5,609 nt of DNA, taken from the NCBI GenBank assembly GCA_007123655.1, contig SKKR01000245.1:1-5609 (forward strand). Direction: 5' to 3'. Below the pieces are notes generated by a model. That model saw nothing but the letters and a program-made list of their open reading frames with translations. It made no database searches and had not been told where the DNA came from. Source of the DNA: Thermomicrobiaceae bacterium (GTDB lineage: Bacteria > Chloroflexota > Chloroflexia > Thermomicrobiales > Thermomicrobiaceae). The position numbers and the translations under genes were made by a program. Of the stretch, positions 5,335 to 5,609 are shown piece by piece; within the stretch, counting starts at the first letter, position 1; each line of letters starts with the position of its first letter.

Positions 5335-5609
5335 ATGCAGAAAGTTGTGCTGGTTACCATCGGACAATCAACCAGGAACGACGTCATTGATTCAATGCTC
5401 GACCCGGCAGTCCTGCCGTACGCCATCCAGCACGGCGCGCTTTATCAACTGGATAATGCACATATCAGCGCAGTTCGCCCCGGTGGCGGAGAGCCTCCGC
5501 TTGTCACAATCTTGCGGACCGGCCCGAAAGTGACCGTGGCCAGATCCACGCTGCTACCACAACGGCAGGAGGCGATCGACCGATCCCTCGACGACGGCCT
5601 GGACGGCGC
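5335..5609 (+). CDS. aroM: AroM-family protein (N-terminal part, cut by the window end)
   Basis: The frame is open from the ATG to the window edge, giving 91 residues of a protein that in E. coli is 225 long. MQKVVLVTIGQSTRNDV (1-17) matches the TIGQSxRxDV opening of AroM-family proteins; HGALYQLD (33-40) and PPLVTILRTGPKVTVAR (54-70), followed by LLPQRQEAID (73-82), fit the next conserved blocks. AroM was named from its place in the E. coli aroL region; its biochemical role is not established, and homologues in other phyla often sit with amino-acid or peptide catabolism genes. GGAA (5323-5326) lies 8 nt before this ATG. An in-frame ATG 21 nt earlier (5314) has no Shine-Dalgarno and would add MRNGTRQ ahead of the family start. 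A stop at 5290-5292 bounds the frame. It is divergent from the kinase gene. Partial at its 3' end; no internal defect seen. Confidence 0.85.
   Translation, partial: MQKVVLVTIGQSTRNDVIDSMLDPAVLPYAIQHGALYQLDNAHISAVRPGGGEPPLVTILRTGPKVTVARSTLLPQRQEAIDRSLDDGLDG

Noticed and set aside
5143..5367. 75-codon N-terminal extension of the kinase from a TTG at 5367
   Set aside because: No Shine-Dalgarno, Cys- and Arg-rich sequence unlike the rest, it overlaps the aroM start and contains the promoter elements; the GTG at 5142 has a strong ribosome site.
5294..5533. Plus-strand 79-codon open frame overlapping the aroM start
   Set aside because: It is in a different frame from the recognisable AroM sequence and has no homology signature or ribosome site.

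Overview
The window is G+C-rich bacterial DNA (about 60 % by eye) carrying ordinary chromosomal genes, with no mobile element, CRISPR array, tRNA or rRNA. Gene content and protein style (an endonuclease-type MutL, a cytoplasmic DegS/DegU-like pair, an AroM-family protein, GTG and TTG starts with clear Shine-Dalgarno sites) would fit a Chloroflexota bacterium, perhaps near the Thermomicrobia. That placement is an inference from style, not a search result. Most Actinobacteria lack MutL, which argues against that other high-GC guess.

Layout: (1) 1-54, the last codons of an upstream gene, followed 11 nt later by mpg, a 3-methyladenine/alkyl-purine DNA glycosylase (66-635), all on +. (2) 636-831, an intergenic region with a good sigma70-type promoter and a cluster of CACGTT hexamers, then a small SnoaL-like (NTF2-fold) protein (832-1251, +). 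(3) 1252-1475, an intergenic region with an extended -10 promoter, then mutL (1476-3299, + , TTG start). (4) On the minus strand, converging on mutL with only 7 nt between stop codons, a two-gene operon: a DegS-like cytoplasmic histidine kinase (5142-4042) and its DegU/NarL-like response regulator (4026-3307). (5) 5143-5334, an unusually AT-rich divergent promoter region with tandem -10 elements and two small palindromes. (6) From 5335 to the window edge on +, the first 91 codons of an AroM-family gene.

Two genes are DNA repair enzymes (base excision: Mpg; mismatch repair: MutL), but the SnoaL-like gene and separate promoters lie between them, so they are neighbours rather than an evident operon. 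The kinase and regulator clearly form one functional unit: the kinase would sense a cytoplasmic signal and phosphorylate Asp56 of the regulator, which would bind DNA through its LuxR-type HTH. The divergent arrangement with aroM makes the shared 192-bp intergenic region a natural place for common or autoregulatory control. No rho-independent terminator was found anywhere. No gene-free stretch exceeds 300 bases. I see no convincing novel system; the most interesting parts are the divergent kinase/aroM control region and the repeat cluster ahead of the SnoaL-like gene.
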